Below are positions 1 through 6,916 of a DNA stretch of 26,286 nucleotides, in pieces (position 1 is the first letter of the stretch; every line of letters begins with the position of its first letter). Where the stretch lies: the IMG/VR virus record IMGVR_UViG_3300021356_000143, positions 1-26,286 of that record. One strand, given 5' to 3'. A program made the translations under genes and the position numbers. The notes below the pieces were generated by a model that saw nothing but the letters and a program-made list of their open reading frames with translations, ran no database searches and was not told where the DNA came from. Origin of the DNA: a virus.

Positions 1-1553
1 TCTTTGACATAGGACTTGAGAGAATCAGGAAGCACCCAGTAACTGTCCTGTATAGTATCACCAGAGTCTTCAATAGCCTTCTGCATCTCAGGAGCAAGGT
101 CTTCAAATTTGACTTCCTCCATACCCACTCCTCCAGTGTCGCCTTCTAGATCACGCTCCTCCTTCCACACATAATCCACATCAGACTTGTCACCTTTACC
201 AGCAACGCCTCCTACTCTAGCGGCATAGTCAGGTTTGATTGTCTCCATAAACTCAAGACTCTCAAGCATGTAATTTCTCAATGGACCCGAAATGTATTCC
301 TTGACAGTATCACGATCAACAATACCCATCTCAGAGACTGTATCCAATACCTCTGAGTACATTTCGTCTAAAGGACTTACGCCAGACTCCACATTACGCT
401 TCATGATTAAGGCATCGAATGCTCTTTTTCCGAACTTAGATACACCCTCTCTAATAATCTCTGCTGCTCCCTCCTTATCTCCTGTGTAGACCATGAAGGC
501 AGCCACTTTTAGATTCTCACTTAATTCCTTTACAATATTACCAGTGTTACCAGAGTCGTTAGTGTAGGCTGCTTCTATTTTCTTTTGAGGTATACTGTAA
601 TCTTCCAAATCTTCCCTACCTTCTGTACACCCAGACACATTACTGTTGTACGCATTAGCCATAAGGTTCAGTGGGTTCTGTTCTGCAACGGACAGAGATA
701 TACCGAATTTTTTATCATCTATGGGAGTGGAGAAGAAGAAGGATCCTGAGTCAGGATCCTGCCTTACATTACTAACCACCTTTGAGAAACTATCCACATC
801 ATCCATGTCACAGTTTCTAGACTTAGCATATGCCTTAGAGAAGTCCACCATAGAATCAACTGCACCACTAAGTTCTGAGACAGGTATAGGGTCAAGAGCA
901 AATGCTACACTTTTAGTTCTATCAATCCTAACTGCTCCTGCATCTATCTGAGACTCTAATGCCCATGCTAATGATCCTTTGCTTTTACCTCCAAAGATCT
1001 TTTGAAACAGAACCCTGTCACTAAACTTCTCTTTGAACATTTTAGAAGGTCCCGCGTCCTCGACTAATCCTGCTGCGTTGGTATATAATTCTTTGAACTT
1101 TTGAGTCGTTCCAGGCATAGCCTCTTCAATCTTGACCCACCTATCTCTATCCACTTGAGGAAGGCTAGACAATATAGGATCTAGATCAAAAGGATCTTGA
1201 GATTCTGCTTCGGCACCTAACTCCTCTTGACCTCCTCCTGTACCACCTTCTTCCTCTCCTGCAAACCAGTTATTTATCTTGGATCTATCTTCAGGACTCA
1301 GGTTGTTTATCTGTCTAGCCTGATCACCAAAAGGACCTCCTTTTGCTCTGGGCATATTGTCCTGAGGGGATGTGTAGAGCGTTATCGTAGGGTTAGAGAC
1401 CTTGGACGCAGCATCGGGGTTAGGGTGGTTTAGAACGGACTCAGGGGCGTTAGCGGGAGGCACAGGCTGACCTGTGAGCCACATAAGCCCATCGTTAGGT
1501 CCTTCGTTAAGCACCCCGTAACTTTCAAGAAGTAGTTTTGCGAACTTCATCAT
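1..1553 (-). CDS. Large unrecognised protein, candidate internal head protein (3' end outside window)
   Basis: An open frame runs without a stop from ATG at 1553 (or the next codon, ATG at 1550) to the left edge, giving about 517 residues with the C-terminus missing. I do not recognise the family. The N-terminus reads MMKFAKLLLESYGVLNEG, a short hydrophobic/basic peptide with two (L)-x-E sites. This resembles the capsid-targeting peptides of T4 internal proteins, which gp21 cleaves after Glu. A Gly/Glu/Pro-rich low-complexity stretch follows (about residues 30-125), then a mixed alpha/beta-looking body. It lies just downstream of the terminator that ends the gp18-gp19 unit. No clear Shine-Dalgarno precedes the start; the 12 nt before it are AT-only. 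It is not an obvious portal protein, although gp20 would sit here in T4. Coding status is secure from length and codon use; the function is inference. Confidence 0.85.
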   Translation of the reverse strand, partial: MMKFAKLLLESYGVLNEGPNDGLMWLTGQPVPPANAPESVLNHPNPDAASKVSNPTITLYTSPQDNMPRAKGGPFGDQARQINNLSPEDRSKINNWFAGEEEGGTGGGQEELGAEAESQDPFDLDPILSSLPQVDRDRWVKIEEAMPGTTQKFKELYTNAAGLVEDAGPSKMFKEKFSDRVLFQKIFGGKSKGSLAWALESQIDAGAVRIDRTKSVAFALDPIPVSELSGAVDSMVDFSKAYAKSRNCDMDDVDSFSKVVSNVRQDPDSGSFFFSTPIDDKKFGISLSVAEQNPLNLMANAYNSNVSGCTEGREDLEDYSIPQKKIEAAYTNDSGNTGNIVKELSENLKVAAFMVYTGDKEGAAEIIREGVSKFGKRAFDALIMKRNVESGVSPLDEMYSEVLDTVSEMGIVDRDTVKEYISGPLRNYMLESLEFMETIKPDYAARVGGVAGKGDKSDVDYVWKEERDLEGDTGGVGMEEVKFEDLAPEMQKAIEDSGDTIQDSYWVLPDSLKSYVK

Positions 1554-1562
1554 AATATTATA

Positions 1563-1602
1563 TGAAAACACCCAACCCAACTTGTTGCTGGGTTGGGTGT
1601 TT
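1563..1602 (-). terminator. Rho-independent terminator after gp19
   Basis: A perfect 14-bp inverted repeat (arms 1566-1579 and 1589-1602, 9-nt loop) lies between the stop of the tail-tube gene and the next start. Read on the minus strand, the second arm ends in TTT and is followed by T, then CATATAATATT, so the U-tract is short. The stem is strong and its place between two genes fits a terminator or 3'-end stabiliser. Confidence 0.85.
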
Positions 1603-1620
1603 AATTAACTTGAGTATGTA

Positions 1621-2259
1621 TCAGGTTACATTAAAGGGAGCACGAAGGTTCATGAAGTCGTAGCGGAACTTGACCTCAAAGGTATCGAACTCAGACTGTG
1701 CGTAGTTCTTCTCACCTTTAGTGAAAGACTTGGGATAAACACCTTTAAGTTCAATAACATTCTGCATTCTACCTGCTCCATCGAATTCGTAAATTCTCAT
1801 GGTGGTTTTGTAAGTAGTGCCGTCCGCACCACCAGCCTGATAGAATCCAGTTCTCATATCAAACACAGTTGCAAGGTACTCGTAGAACTGTCGGCCTGGG
1901 CTACTCTGGAGAAGGTTATCAAAGGTTACTGTAACCTCTTCGTGAGTAACTTTTCCAGGGTAGTAAACAAGGTCGTTCATTCTATGAACTTCAATGTCTT
2001 TGAAGGCATAGGATAGTCCAGTAACCTGCTTTGCAGCAAGAGTTAGTGCCCTACTATCCATTACCATAGCGCCTTGTGGTGTATCAAGTGGGGTAACATT
2101 TGCAACATCAAACTCGATTTCCCACTGATAACTTCTTACAGAGTCTAGTTCAGTTGATACAACAGGGAGTGCATTTGCATCCTGCCCAGGTAGACTTCTA
2201 CGCATGTTAGCGTCAGGACCACCTGCTACACCACCTGTATATTTTGAATTGTCAGCCAT
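1621..2259 (-). CDS. gp19: Tail tube protein (gp19-like)
   Basis: This 212-aa protein should polymerise as hexameric rings to form the inner tube of the contractile tail. After a flexible Gly-rich N-terminus (about residues 1-35), residues 40-205 match the T4-type tube fold. They include the opening strand RSYQWEIEFD, the YYPGKVTHEEVTVTFDN stretch, and a C-terminal strand pattern with SEFDTFEVKFRYDFM. It is longer than T4 gp19 (163 aa), mostly at the N-terminus. It follows the sheath gene by 15 nt with a good AAGGAG site before the ATG, the usual sheath-tube order. A terminator follows. Identity rests on sequence pattern plus position. Confidence 0.93.
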   Translation of the reverse strand: MADNSKYTGGVAGGPDANMRRSLPGQDANALPVVSTELDSVRSYQWEIEFDVANVTPLDTPQGAMVMDSRALTLAAKQVTGLSYAFKDIEVHRMNDLVYYPGKVTHEEVTVTFDNLLQSSPGRQFYEYLATVFDMRTGFYQAGGADGTTYKTTMRIYEFDGAGRMQNVIELKGVYPKSFTKGEKNYAQSEFDTFEVKFRYDFMNLRAPFNVT

Positions 2260-2274
2260 TTTTATTCTCCTTTA

Positions 2275-4326
2275 TTATGAAATTGATTCTGATTGGTTAA
2301 CCAAGTTAAGTTCAAAGACGATGATCTCTGCTGTCTTAGTTGGTCTAATTACTACTTTACACCATAGTTCACCCTTCTCAATCCTATCAGGAGTGTTAGT
2401 GGTGGAGTCGCAAGTAACACTGTAGTCGGTGATACCTCTTCTTCTCGCAATAGGATCGATAAGTCCCACTGTAACGCTCTCAATATCCTTCCAAGTGATT
2501 GGATCGTTTGGCTCGAAAGCGAACTGTCTAGTGGATCTAAGGATAGTCTTGCGAATGATGAGCATCATTCTTCTAACATTAACTCTATCTAGAGCAGAAG
2601 GTGCTCTCTGAGCGGTTCTCTGTCCGAAGATAGTGATTCCCTGTTGGGGGAAGTTAACGATTGGGTTAATGATGTTTCCGTCAGAGTACATCGCATCACG
2701 ATCACCCTGGCTTAGGCCGACTTCGACATCAGTTGGCTTGGTAAGTCTACCGCGAACAAATCCTGCGGGAGCAAACCAAGACTCAGAAACCTCATCGGTT
2801 ACGCACATTTGTCTAATGGCGTAGATGGCGGGGTCGTACCAGCGATCAACACCGTCGTAGGTGCTGAAGACCTTTACCCAGGGCCAGTAAACGGCAGCGT
2901 AAGAACTGTTTAGAGCGGAGGTTCTCTCGGTGGAAAGACCGTTACTCCAGTCTATAGCATTCTGAACACTTCCAATTGCGTATGGAGGGGAAAGAACTGC
3001 TAAGAACTCCTTGGTGCTTTCTGCAAGCGTTACAAGAGCATTCTGTACAGCATCGTTAGACCAGCCAGGAACAGCAGCCATGCTAAGGTTAAGAAGGTCA
3101 TTGTCTAGAACCTTCATACCCGTCTTCCCAGAATCAGTAACCTCACCGATCAGAAGATCGTCAATTGCATCCTCATCAGTTGAAGCAGGGATGCCATCAG
3201 TTCCACCTGCAAGTTGAACGCCTGTCTGAGCAACGAACTTGACGAATGCAGGGTTACTATCAGAGAGTAAACTATCTCCATAGTAACCTGAGAAAGTTCC
3301 AGTGCCTACTAGATCCTCTAGTTGATCAGTAAAAGCAGGGAGAGCGGTCGCCGCAACATCACTATCAGCAACTACAATGTTACCTTTTATGATCTGAGAG
3401 GTGACACCCTCAACTCCAGTGTTGATTTTAGTCTCTACGAACTCTTCACCGTCAATAAGATCAACAGCGAAACTCTCTGCTGCAACACCATCTTGAAGAA
3501 TGTTTATGGTTGCTCCAGCACCACCTGCTGTAGTGACAGAAACGGAGTTACCAGACTCAACACCAGCGTTGGTGATGGCATAGTTGTAACCCGTACCTGG
3601 ATGCTGACTCTCTACTAAGTAGGCAACATCGTCAGTATGTAGTGATAGTCCAGAAACTGTTAGAGGCGTGTCACCAATTCCAGAAAGAGCCCCGTTAGGA
3701 TCAATTTGTGCAAAGCCACCAGGGGCAGTGTTCGCTGCATCTGATCCACTTTTTGCCACAGCACTAACAGTTAAAGAAGCACCAGACCCTGCGTAGCCAC
3801 CTACAATTACCGCACTAGTTCCATAGGTATGAACAGATACCTTAGAGGCTGCCTGCATGTCACCACCTAACTTAGCCTTACTGGCTGTTACGGTATCTAC
3901 GGATCCTGCTGGTATGGCGAACAGTTTATCAAGTTGAGTAGTTCCTGCACCGTCCTTAACTGTGATGTGAATGTCAGTTGCACTAGTGGTTCCAATAGTA
4001 GAACTCACTGCTACTGCGGGACAGGCACCTAAAGTAACCTTGGCGGATGCATCAAGAGCACTGCTTGAAGCACATCTTACAAAGTAAAGTGAGTTAGTTG
4101 CCTCAAGAATCTCAAGGGCACCTTCAAGACCTTGACCGATGATATCTTCGCTAGGCTCTCCGAAGAGGGACACTAATCTTTCACCATTGGTTACCAAGGT
4201 TGCCTTATCGACAGGACCCTTAGTGGCAAAGCCCACAATGCCTACAACGCTAGGGTTGATTGCTGCGGGGTATTCACTTGAATCCTTTTCTAAAACATAT
4301 ACACCGGGGCTTACATAACTTGCCAT
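2275..4326 (-). CDS. gp18: Contractile tail sheath protein (gp18-like)
   Basis: A 683-aa tail sheath subunit, close to the length of T4 gp18 (659 aa). The N-terminus carries the hallmark SPGVYVLEKDSSEYPAAIN followed by SVVGIVGFATKGPV and a LFGEP motif, which is the start of the sheath core. The middle (about residues 100-330) is Ala/Gly/Ser/Thr-rich and probably forms the variable surface domains. The C-terminal core (about residues 580-683) includes the RRMMLIIRKTILRSTRQFAFEPND helix region and the strand KVVIRPTKTAEIIVFELNLV. The start is fixed by a TAAGGAG site that overlaps the stop codon of the 58-aa gene upstream. Sheath subunits surround the gp19 tube encoded next. Very confident. Confidence 0.97.
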   Translation of the reverse strand: MASYVSPGVYVLEKDSSEYPAAINPSVVGIVGFATKGPVDKATLVTNGERLVSLFGEPSEDIIGQGLEGALEILEATNSLYFVRCASSSALDASAKVTLGACPAVAVSSTIGTTSATDIHITVKDGAGTTQLDKLFAIPAGSVDTVTASKAKLGGDMQAASKVSVHTYGTSAVIVGGYAGSGASLTVSAVAKSGSDAANTAPGGFAQIDPNGALSGIGDTPLTVSGLSLHTDDVAYLVESQHPGTGYNYAITNAGVESGNSVSVTTAGGAGATINILQDGVAAESFAVDLIDGEEFVETKINTGVEGVTSQIIKGNIVVADSDVAATALPAFTDQLEDLVGTGTFSGYYGDSLLSDSNPAFVKFVAQTGVQLAGGTDGIPASTDEDAIDDLLIGEVTDSGKTGMKVLDNDLLNLSMAAVPGWSNDAVQNALVTLAESTKEFLAVLSPPYAIGSVQNAIDWSNGLSTERTSALNSSYAAVYWPWVKVFSTYDGVDRWYDPAIYAIRQMCVTDEVSESWFAPAGFVRGRLTKPTDVEVGLSQGDRDAMYSDGNIINPIVNFPQQGITIFGQRTAQRAPSALDRVNVRRMMLIIRKTILRSTRQFAFEPNDPITWKDIESVTVGLIDPIARRRGITDYSVTCDSTTNTPDRIEKGELWCKVVIRPTKTAEIIVFELNLVNQSESIS

Positions 4327-4337
4327 ATCTGTTCTCC

Positions 4338-4514
4338 TTATACTGATTTGATTCTAAGAATCTTTCTTTTGTTCATTATTGAGCACTGCCTTGAAACAGC
4401 CTTTTCAGGCACAACAATGGTCTGATGTGGTTTCAAAAAGACACTTTTAACCCCAGTAGGGTAGTCTAGAAACACTTGAAAGGTTTGTAGAGAAGTATTT
4501 GTAATTGATTTCAT
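4338..4514 (-). CDS. Small conserved-looking 58-aa protein upstream of tail sheath
   Basis: A short gene starting at ATG 4514 with a well-placed AGGAG (TTAGGAGAATAAA before the ATG) and ending in TAA at 4338-4340, inside the ribosome-binding site of the sheath gene. The product begins MKSITNTSLQTFQVFLDY and ends in a basic KRKILRIKSV. The pattern (TS, alternating hydrophobics, G, hydrophobic-K-P-x-Q-x-I, then E) suggests a small beta-sandwich. The same pattern appears in the 68-aa protein at 6629-6835. It fills most of the 237-nt gap between the gp15-like and sheath genes. Function unknown; coding status is supported by the ribosome-binding site, packing and similarity to the other small protein. 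Confidence 0.8.
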   Translation of the reverse strand: MKSITNTSLQTFQVFLDYPTGVKSVFLKPHQTIVVPEKAVSRQCSIMNKRKILRIKSV

Positions 4515-4563
4515 TTTATTCTCCTAAGTTAGATAGGTTGTTTGACCGCTAATTTTATTAATT

Positions 4564-5223
4564 TTATAGCCAAAACTCTGTATTGGTATGGATTATCTTG
4601 CCCGTATTTGTTAGTAAAAATTTAGGACTTGGGATATACCCTTGTACTGTAAGCGTAAAGTTTTTCCTCACTAACCTTTCCTCCTTATCTCCCACATCGG
4701 TCTTTGAAATGTCTTCTTCAGAGGTAAGAAATGCCTTTAGTACATTGGTATCAAATATCTCTAGGTTTTTGTGAGGATTAAAGGAAGATCTGAGTTGGGC
4801 TGATAATTGATCTATGTGAGAAATATATTTTGACCATATACTAAGAGTATACTCTATGTTAACTGGAACATCTGGATAAGACACGACTCTCTGAGCCCTC
4901 TGAGTTTCTTCGTCCCACTTTTTATCAAAAGAAAGCACACTCCAGGATCTACGCCTCTTCTCGTCTTCATTTACAGAAGATTGATATACTGTTGAGTAAG
5001 GTAAGATAAGGTTATTCTCCTGAAACTTTTTTGCTATAAGTCTCTCCTGCCTACCGTGATGAAGTTTTACTTGCTTGTGATTCGATTGATCATCTATGTA
5101 AGATAGTTTTACAGAGGACAACAGACTCCTAAGAACCTCCTTATAATAAGTAGGAGACATCTTTAAGTCCTGACTCATCTGATGTATTCTATCAGTAAAG
5201 TAACTTCTTTCGTAACTACTCAA
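4564..5223 (-). CDS. gp15: Tail completion/sheath terminator protein (gp15-like)
   Basis: A 219-aa protein expected to cap the finished tail and bind the neck. Residues 119-151 (PVNIEYTLSIWSKYISHIDQ, then the strand ending SSFNPH) match the T4 gp15 region with YELSIFTRYEDDMFQIVEQI and YFQPH. The N-terminal YERSYFTDRIHQMSQDL resembles the T4 gp15 N-terminus with its SSFRRYATLMGDLF segment. The start is unusual: the frame has a stop immediately upstream, and the first usable codon is TTG at 5223, overlapping the end of the gp14-like gene by 8 nt and preceded by a GGGGGG run. An internal ATG (residue 16) would remove the conserved N-terminus. It lies directly after gp13-like and gp14-like genes, as in T4. 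Identity is good but rests on remembered family patterns. Confidence 0.82.
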   Translation of the reverse strand: MSSYERSYFTDRIHQMSQDLKMSPTYYKEVLRSLLSSVKLSYIDDQSNHKQVKLHHGRQERLIAKKFQENNLILPYSTVYQSSVNEDEKRRRSWSVLSFDKKWDEETQRAQRVVSYPDVPVNIEYTLSIWSKYISHIDQLSAQLRSSFNPHKNLEIFDTNVLKAFLTSEEDISKTDVGDKEERLVRKNFTLTVQGYIPSPKFLLTNTGKIIHTNTEFWL

Positions 5224-5779
5224 GATCTAAGTACCCCCCTACATCGTCAGCAACATCAGTAACCTCCTGATTGAGCACTTCTTCATCATCGCGGAGGAGT
5301 TTTGCAGTGCATACTACATGATATACACCGTACATCTCAAAACTATCTTCTTGAACTTCCGTAATCTCATACTTCTGATTTTGGAAGTGTGGTTTTAACT
5401 GATCCCCTACCTCTGGAGATCTTCCTAAAACGCTCTCTATGTAGGACTTGTTAAATACAAACGACTGGTCGTTAGTTAACTCTATGCCAAAGTTAGAGAG
5501 GACTTCCTCTACTATGGAAGGCTCGTAGTACCCATGGACAGTTATAGGTTCAGACGCTATAGTTCTGGTTGAAGCCTCTAGGTAGACATCATCAAACTGT
5601 TCATTTACTAACTGCTTAAAGAAGTGTAAAGGAGATCCTGATATTCTTATAATCTCATCGTCTACCAGATTAAAAAGATTTACATCAGGGTTGGAAGGGT
5701 CATAAAAGGATAATGGAGTAGAACCTTCCACCTTTGGAAGGTTATCCATTTGCCTGTTAACTTTGAATCTCTTTGCCAT
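5216..5779 (-). CDS. gp14: Neck protein (gp14-like)
   Basis: A 187-aa protein likely to form part of the head-tail connector with the gp13-like protein. Residues about 95-142 (SNFGIELTNDQSFVFNKSYI, then PEVGDQL, ending KYEITEV) correspond to the T4 gp14 region with FFSNFGMQVQDEVTLSINP, PKEGDLIYFP and LFEINWVEP. The C-terminus is acidic. It is somewhat shorter than T4 gp14 (about 256 aa). The ATG overlaps the TGA of the preceding gene by one base (TGATG), implying translational coupling, and its own end overlaps the gp15-like start. Family assignment is by motif pattern plus gene order. Confidence 0.8.
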   Translation of the reverse strand: MAKRFKVNRQMDNLPKVEGSTPLSFYDPSNPDVNLFNLVDDEIIRISGSPLHFFKQLVNEQFDDVYLEASTRTIASEPITVHGYYEPSIVEEVLSNFGIELTNDQSFVFNKSYIESVLGRSPEVGDQLKPHFQNQKYEITEVQEDSFEMYGVYHVVCTAKLLRDDEEVLNQEVTDVADDVGGYLDLE

Positions 5780-6651
5780 CAGCCTGTTGTGAACATGGGA
5801 GGTTCTTCAACCTCTTTTATCAACTCCTCTTTGAGAGCCTTCTTCATATCTTCACCTTGTTTTATTAAGGCATCCCCGTTCAATTGAGTCCCGCCTCCTG
5901 GGCCTGGGACGATTTTAAACTTGCCTCTGACCTGACCTAGAAGTGAGGTAGCGCAGGCAGTAGCGTATCGTTGAATCCAGTTTCTCATCTTGGGAGACAT
6001 GGTTACTGAATTAAGACCTCTGTATTCCAGGATAGCAACATCACTCACAGAGGGAGTAGGGTACAGTTGTAAGAACTGACCGTCTATAATGTCCCAACCT
6101 CCGTCCTGACTAAGGACTCGTCTAGTCGTTTCTAAGGTAGATTGTAATAAGTAGTAATCACCTATGGTGAAGTTATCAAATAAATAGTTATCTTGGAAAT
6201 ACTTGATAAAGAAATCGAACTCCAATGTATTAGCCTGTGACTGGATACTCAGTAGAGTCTTTTTAAATGTTACATATTGTAGATTCCTTATAATGTACTT
6301 GGGAATCTGATAAAGATTGTAACCACCCGTTGTTTGGAATGCTGCCATTTGTCGGGTGAGTTGAGGAGAGTGATAATCTAACTCCGTGACTGCCTCATCT
6401 ATGCACAGTTTTAATTGATGGTCATTTAGTTCTACACGAACAACAGGAAATCCTAGACTTGCCAGCATGTAGTCTCTTATTTGTTGTTCAAAGTTAGTAA
6501 ACTCTACGACATCCGACTGTGTGGTTGTGTTCAAGTTATCTAAATCAATCTCTTGAACATCAGGTGAGGTGTGATCCCCTATTGATTGGCTAGTGTTATT
6601 ACTGAAACTATTACCATAAGAGGTCACATTAGGAATTATTATTCTTGCCAT
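5779..6651 (-). CDS. gp13: Neck/head-completion protein (gp13-like)
   Basis: A 290-aa protein. After a polar N-terminus, residues about 54-90 read FEQQIRDYMLASLGFPVVRV then ELNDHQLKLCIDEAV. This is the characteristic opening of neck-type proteins: a short helix, L-G-x-P-V-x-x-V-E-L, then D/E-x-Q-L-x-x-x-I-D-x-A. The central part is rich in aromatic residues, and the C-terminus ends in a charged helix followed by EEPPMFTTG. It is close in length to T4 gp13 (about 309 aa). It starts with ATG after GAGGTG and overlaps the 68-aa gene by 23 nt. The downstream gp14-like and gp15-like genes reinforce the call. An alternative is another head-tail adaptor of similar fold. Confidence 0.75.
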   Translation of the reverse strand: MARIIIPNVTSYGNSFSNNTSQSIGDHTSPDVQEIDLDNLNTTTQSDVVEFTNFEQQIRDYMLASLGFPVVRVELNDHQLKLCIDEAVTELDYHSPQLTRQMAAFQTTGGYNLYQIPKYIIRNLQYVTFKKTLLSIQSQANTLEFDFFIKYFQDNYLFDNFTIGDYYLLQSTLETTRRVLSQDGGWDIIDGQFLQLYPTPSVSDVAILEYRGLNSVTMSPKMRNWIQRYATACATSLLGQVRGKFKIVPGPGGGTQLNGDALIKQGEDMKKALKEELIKEVEEPPMFTTG

Positions 6652-6835
6652 TCTTCACCTCAATCTTCTTAGGCACTCTTTTTGTTCTAGGTTTTAGATC
6701 CGTTATTTCTTTCAAAAGATCATACTGTAAGTTCTCAGTTGTCTCTATAACCTGATTAGGTCTAATCGTCATGAGAGATCCTTCAATTTCTAGAAGAACA
6801 GGAAACCTAGAAGTGCATCTATACTTGTACTTCAT
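6629..6835 (-). CDS. Small 68-aa protein preceding the neck genes
   Basis: The product begins MKYKYRCTSRFPVLLEIEG, continues TIRPNQVIETTE, and ends in a basic Lys/Asn-rich tail (PRTKRVPKKIEVKNGKNNNS). I do not recognise a named family. The layout (CTS/TS, hydrophobic strand, I/L-x-P-x-Q-x-I, then E) is shared with the 58-aa protein upstream of the sheath gene, so both may be the same small beta fold. The gene sits directly after the gp23 terminator and overlaps the gp13-like start by 23 nt. No Shine-Dalgarno is evident, and the ATG overlaps a TATAAATA box, so translation may be weak or leaderless if transcription begins just upstream. Confidence 0.75.
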   Translation of the reverse strand: MKYKYRCTSRFPVLLEIEGSLMTIRPNQVIETTENLQYDLLKEITDLKPRTKRVPKKIEVKNGKNNNS

Positions 6836-6842
6836 ATTTATA
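6835..6842 (-). promoter_or_regulatory. T4-type late promoter box TATAAATA
   Basis: The minus strand reads TATATATAAATATGAAG here, giving an exact match to the T4 late promoter consensus TATAAATA. It sits immediately after the gp23 terminator, where a new transcription unit for the neck/tail cassette would be expected. With T4 spacing, the start would fall about 6 nt past the box, just inside the 68-aa gene, so the main beneficiaries would be gp13-like and later genes. The match is exact, but the region is AT-rich. Confidence 0.55.
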
Positions 6843-6857
6843 TATAGTGCCTACAAT

Positions 6858-6898
6858 AAAAAAACCACCCACTCCCCTGAATTTGAGGAGTGAGTGGT
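6858..6898 (-). terminator. Rho-independent terminator after gp23
   Basis: On the minus strand a 12-bp GC-rich stem (arms 6887-6898 and 6864-6875, one G-U pair, 11-nt loop) is followed by seven T residues (6864-6858). This is a textbook intrinsic terminator 19 nt past the major capsid stop codon. It separates the head cassette from the neck/tail cassette. The imperfection is a G-U wobble on the minus strand but an A-C mismatch on the plus strand, which confirms the direction. Confidence 0.93.
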
Positions 6899-6916
6899 AT
6901 TATCTAATCTGGTTTA

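Noticed and set aside
4515-4563. Possible promoter before the 58-aa gene (TATAAAAT and two AAAATTA copies)
   Set aside because: Two or more mismatches to the late consensus in a plain AT-rich gap, partly inside the gp15-like stop; not convincing.
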